Origin: Megachile rotundata
Lineage: Eukaryota > Arthropoda > Insecta > Hymenoptera > Megachilidae
Length of the DNA: 64,000 nucleotides
Reading direction: 5' to 3'
Assembly (NCBI RefSeq): GCF_050947335.1
Contig: NC_134984.1
Coordinates: forward strand, 11,141,926-11,205,925
Each line of letters starts with the position of its first letter. Position 1 is the first letter of the stretch. A model generated the notes under the pieces. It ran no database searches. It saw nothing but the letters and a program-made list of their open reading frames with translations, and was not told the DNA's origin. The translations under genes were made by a program, and so were the position numbers. This document shows positions 60,029 to 64,000 of the stretch, piece after piece.

Positions 60029-60200
60029 TATTCAGTTTGAAAGATGTGTAAAATTTATATCTAGATTATTATCTCAATGTTATTTCAATATTATCTCAAG
60101 ATTATCTCAGTAATTATCTGAATATTATCTTAATATTATCTTAATATTATCTGAATATTATCTGAATATTATTTTAAGATTATGTCCAGATTATCTCAAG
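60029..60200 (+). repeat. Inverted repeat copy A, AATATTATCTG words
   Basis: Starts TATTCAGTTTGAAAGATGTG, then TAAAATTTAT and a run of 11-bp words (AATATTATCTG, AAGATTATCTC). Its reverse complement occurs at 63,830-63,972, including TGTTATTTCAATATTATCTC. The match begins sharply at TATTCAG in both copies. Confidence 0.85.
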
Positions 60201-61560
60201 AATATTGTTATTGTTTGAAGTTAGTGGACTTTTGTAAATAAGTGGAATTTTGCAATAATATCGTCTTCGACTTTCCGTTAGTTAAAATTTGTCAAAATAT
60301 AAAATTGGTTTATTGAAATTTATTCAGAATTAAGGGATGTGTCTAATTGATATTAATTACGCTTTAATAAATATTTGAGATGTATGGAAATTTGATAAAT
60401 ACGATTTTTTAAGGTTTTTTAATGTCATACACAAAATAAATTTAATTTTGTATAAATGTAATTATTCATTATTCTAATAAATTAAATTGGTACACAGTAT
60501 TTTCAGTAATACTTCAACAAAATTTTTCATTTGTTTGATTAATTTTACATTTACGTGTACAGAGTTCAACATATTCCTCCTTTCTCACCGACAGTTTCAA
60601 ACCGCTGAATAAGCCAAATCATGTCTGAATGCTATATTTGTACGTAAATTAGTTTGTCACGTAATTAATAAAATCTGAAACGTGCCACCATAACTTAAAA
60701 TTCCAAATTTGTTCATACATGCAACACGTACCACAAATATGTGCCCTCGTGTCACAGCGCATTATATTAAAACATCAGATTCGTAAACGGTATTAAAAAT
60801 AAATCATACAAAATCCTAACGAACATAATTGCCGCTATAATCAGCCCCAAATCACGTATTCAAGCCATTTCTTACAATCAAGATATTCAAACCAGCTGTG
60901 CCACATTCGTAAGACCAATTAATCTTGGTGCTATTAATCTATGCGACTTTAAATCATTCAAGTGTTATCTGCATCACCACATTTACGAGAAAAAACAACG
61001 GTGTTCGAAAGCAAGAAACATTCAAAGTTTTATTTGTTGGAATTAGTAAAGTTGGTAGAAGGGAATTAACGCAGTGTGAGTTTTCAGAAGCAGCTGTCTC
61101 CAACTGTCAACAACTATTATATTATGGTGTCCAAGAACCACCAGAGACCCACCACTGACCTATTCATGATCCTTTCAAAGGATTAAACTTTAACGTGTCC
61201 ATGGTAAGCGCTTTCTCAAATATCCAGCAACAGTGTTTCTCTTAAAGCGCTTAGCTTACACGTTTGCATTACGAACGTACAATTGTTTGCGACACAAAAA
61301 GCCTTATTAAAATATGGTGAAGAGGGAAATTACAGCGTTTAAAGTTGTAACAGCCGCTGGGTGTGTTTACACGGGGCAAACTGCCTAAATTGCACTCCGT
61401 CCAAAACTTGCGCAACGTGATTTCGCTTTTAAATACTCTGTTAGGACGGCGGAAATAAAATTTTAGCTCAAGAACTTTAACTTTATGATTATGAAGGGTT
61501 CTGGGAAAGTTTCGGTATTTGCTTTTGTGTTTCAGTATTTTCGGATCTTGGAATTTTCAG
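60201..61560. other. Unique sequence
   Basis: AT-rich to 60,900; somewhat CpG-richer at 61,060-61,440. No gene recognised. Confidence 0.4.
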
Positions 61561-61689
61561 ATGAGCAGTTGTTTTAGTTTTTAACTTTCTAAATTTTTTA
61601 ATTTTTTAATGTGTTATATTCGAGGTTTATCATTTTTTAATTTTCATTTTACTGTGTTGCAAGTTTCGAAATTTTCAAACTTTAAATTT

Positions 61690-62130
61690 AACGAAGTTTC
61701 AAATTCCCCAATTTTCCAATTTTCCAATTTCACAATTTCACAATTTCACAATTGCACAATTTCACAATTTCACAATTGCACAATTTCACAATTGCACAAT
61801 TTCACAATTTCACAATTTCACAATTTCTCAATTTCACAATTTCACAATTTCAAAATTTCACAATTTCACAATTTCACAATTTCACAATTTCACAATTTCA
61901 AAATTTCACAATTTCACAATTACCCGGTTTCCCGATTTTCCAATTCTCCAATTTTCCAATTTCCCAATTCCCGCATTTCCCAATTTCACAGTTTTCCAAT
62001 TTTCCAATTTCACAATTACCTGGTTTCCCGATTTTCCAATTCCCCAATTTTCCAATTTCCCAATTCCCGCATTTCCCAATTTCCCAATTTCCCAATGTCC
62101 TAATTGCTCAATTTCTCCCAATTTCTTGGT
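61690..62130. repeat. Minisatellite, 8-bp unit CACAATTT / CCAATTTC
   Basis: 61,725-61,920 is mostly CACAATTT with CACAATTG variants. It then changes to CCAATTTT, CCAATTTC and CCAATTCC. The block TACCCGGTTTCCCGATTTTC recurs at 61,921 and 62,017, exactly 96 bp apart. Frames on both strands (up to 191 codons) show the 8-residue period. Confidence 0.96.
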
Positions 62131-62141
62131 TTCTCACCACT

Positions 62142-62560
62142 GGTTTCCTTCCTTGCAGGTTTGAGTCGTTCGATCGGCCGTGTCTTATGTTTCTCGTTGA
62201 CACAGTTTTCTCCTTCCTCTCTCCCTCCGATTCCACTCGGTCCCCGTTGCCGGCCCCTAATGGTGCCATGACGAGGCTGACGACTGGGTCCCTTGTTGAA
62301 TCAACAGTTGATCGGAAGGGTGCTTGACACATTTGGCCTCTCTCCCTCCTCTTCCCCCCCTCCGTCGGTCCCCGTTTTGTGCCCTCAAATGATGCTATGA
62401 CCAAGCTGACTTCCGGTTTCCTTTCTTGCAGATTTGAGTCGTTCGATCGGTCGTGTCTGTGTTTCTGCGCCTTTTCCACTCCTGCTCTTCTTCTTCTTCC
62501 CCTCGTTGTCTTCTCGCTTCTTCCCCTCCTCTTGCCGTTTGAAGAGCGCGCCATGTCTCC
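62142..62560. repeat. Three diverged copies of a 135-138 bp unit
   Basis: GGTTTCCTTCCTTGCAG and TTTGAGTCGTTCGATCGG at 62,142 recur at 62,415 (GGTTTCCTTTCTTGCAG). A diverged middle copy has GTTGATCGG at about 62,307. The CGATCGG/TGATCGG anchors are at 62,171, 62,309 and 62,444 (138 and 135 bp). A second block, CGGTCCCCGTT to ATGACGAGGCTGAC, is shared by copies 1 and 2. Both spacings are multiples of three, and a minus-strand frame of 191 codons (62,108-62,683) reads through all three. The tract is far richer in G+C than its surroundings. Confidence 0.8.
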
Positions 62561-62639
62561 GCCATCTTGTTTGCTGTCGCATCCCTTCACTTCACCCTTT
62601 AGGACCGCTCTCCAAGCGCTTGCATTAACTTTCCAGTTC

Positions 62640-62900
62640 TGCACATTCCCATTTCGATATTTTCCAATTTTCTCACTTTCCACATTTCAAAGTTTTTATT
62701 TTGTCAAGTTTGCAGTTTAACAATTCAATATTCTAATCCCTGAATTTAATCCCTGAAATCATTACATTTCTAAATTGTCTAAATTTCCACACTTTCAATT
62801 TTTCAAAGTTACCAAATTCTCAAAATTCCCAAAGTTGTACATTTCTCAAATACTTTCAACTTCTAGTTTCTAGTATCATAAATTCCTAAATTTTTGAATC
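62640..62900. repeat. Decayed octamer-type repeat
   Basis: Loose TTCCACATTTC, CTAATCCCTGAATTTAATCC and CCAAATTCTCAAAATTCCC words, similar to the outer edges of the main arrays. Confidence 0.55.
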
Positions 62901-63829
62901 TTTAAATTTCTTTTGTATCTCGAAATTAAACAATCTTATAACTTTAATATTATCTCAAACAATAATTTGAAGAACATAGATAAATTTTAACATAATTATT
63001 AATCCAGAAATAAGACAAAGAAATTTCTTTGCACTAATTAACAATAGAATTCTAATTAGAATCATTAGAAAGTTCCGGGTCGTAAATCACCTTTCCTCGT
63101 ACGACAGCTGAAAATTTTGGACCGGTTCTTGCTAATAGATCTAATTCGCGATAAGGTTGCTGAACGTAATTGAGATTTATCCTCGATCGAGAAGAAGTTT
63201 CGAGAGGCCTAAGTCGAGCCCTAATTCGTTGGAAAAACTTTCTAGTGAAACTGAAGATTTATCGTCGGCCAGAATTGCTGCAACTTTAAAACCAAACCAA
63301 CTTTACGAACAAAACTTTTCCACCGAGCTAAATATACTTCCTTCGTCCATGCTTCGTTGATACATGATCTCGTTAGATAAAAATGCATTTGTATCGTTGA
63401 GAAATAAACTGATTATCTGAGGTAGACCTAATCAGATAAATGTACTCATTAGTGATCACTTAATTAGTCGTTAACTGTTCGTTAGCTGTATGTTTTGTTT
63501 TGTCAAACGTGTTACTTAAAGTGATCAATCAATCAAAGTTAGTAGTCTTTACTAGATAAGATAGATAAACTTATCAGATCATCTGATGAGATACTAATAA
63601 GTACAATGTTTCGAACAATTAATCATTTCAATTAACATGTTTGGTAAAGTGATAAGATAAATTGATATGATAATTCTGTATTTCATCGAGTATAATTACA
63701 AGCTTTTATAAGATAAATTATCAAATATACGAATACACATATAAGGGAACTGTGGGCACAACTATACATTCTTTAAAACTGACACATATTTATTTTATTT
63801 TACTCGAAAAATAACTTTGATTCTGTGTC
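62901..63829. other. Unique sequence
   Basis: 63,060-63,360 is CpG-richer with a 67-codon frame of no known family. 63,400-63,720 has many GATAAG/GATAAA words, including GTGATCACTTAATTAG, without a regular period. Confidence 0.4.
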
Positions 63830-63972
63830 TTGAGATAATCTTCAGTTAATCTTCAGATAATCTTGAGAATCTTCAGATAACTCTGAAATAATATTGAGAT
63901 AATCTTGAGATAATATTGAAATAACATTAAAATAATCTTCAGATAAATTTTACACATCTTTCAAACTGAATA
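63830..63972 (-). repeat. Inverted repeat copy B, AATATTATCTG words
   Basis: Reverse complement of the copy at 60,029: TAAATTTTACACATCTTTC then AAACTGAATA at the outer edge (63,972). It holds AATCTTCAGAT and AATCTTGAGAT words with an approximately 11-bp period. Confidence 0.85.
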
Positions 63973-64000
63973 CATTTTTCTAAAATTTTTCTTCTTCCAC

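Overview
The window looks like gene-poor nuclear DNA from an insect, most likely a hymenopteran and perhaps a bee. The evidence is an AT-rich background broken by short CpG-containing tracts, short runs of the insect telomere-type repeat TTAGG (29.7 and 41.87 kb), TA-flanked Tc1/mariner-type elements whose transposase fragment still has spliceosomal introns, and no bacterial gene organisation. I recognise no intact host protein gene, rRNA, tRNA or CRISPR array. Nearly all long open frames lie inside tandem repeats whose unit lacks stops in several frames, so they are by-products of the repeats.

Layout. Minisatellites lie at 0.04-0.78, 7.44-8.29, 11.71-12.82, 18.80-19.46, 23.56-24.53, 28.32-29.19, 33.21-33.84, 40.66-41.29, 42.73-43.08, 51.90-52.86, 54.29-55.00 and 61.69-62.13 kb. 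Between them are more diverged satellites: 6.45-6.88, 9.23-9.43, 10.32-10.87, 14.56-14.65, 15.80-16.56, 20.13-20.70, 21.19-21.96, 27.42-27.64, 30.95-31.17 and 31.69-32.40 kb. The rest is AT-rich sequence with CpG-richer tracts, for example 2.1-2.5, 11.0-11.7, 32.5-32.9, 42.2-42.65, 51.2-51.7 and 57.3-57.9 kb. These tracts may be regulatory or 5' regions, but none could be tied to a gene.

The most striking property is a shared 8-bp periodicity. All twelve main arrays, with unrelated unit sequences, are built of 8-bp units or 16-bp dimers. Many higher-order or diverged repeats are also multiples of eight (32, 40, 56, 64, 72, 96, 128, 168, 176, 192, 256 bp). Where an array changes unit, the 8-bp phase usually continues across the junction. 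Clear exceptions (9, 11, 15, 30, 76 and 111 bp) also exist.

The most distinctive single locus is 43,948-47,245. It is a near-perfect inverted repeat with arms of about 1.58 kb around a 132-bp spacer. It has CAGGGTG ends and flanking TA, and each arm carries the DNA-binding 5' exons of a mariner/IS630-type transposase with an 82-bp intron. I saw no catalytic domain. A 153-bp MITE with related ends follows 29 bp downstream. Read-through transcription would give a long hairpin RNA matching a transposase, a plausible natural source of siRNA. Other points of interest are a possible 3.9-kb element with inverted ends (60,029-63,972), a cluster of three NRF-1/Ewg-like motifs (58.45-58.51 kb), a dense run of CATATG sites (36.75-37.40 kb) and three copies of a conserved core at 34.55-35.19 kb.
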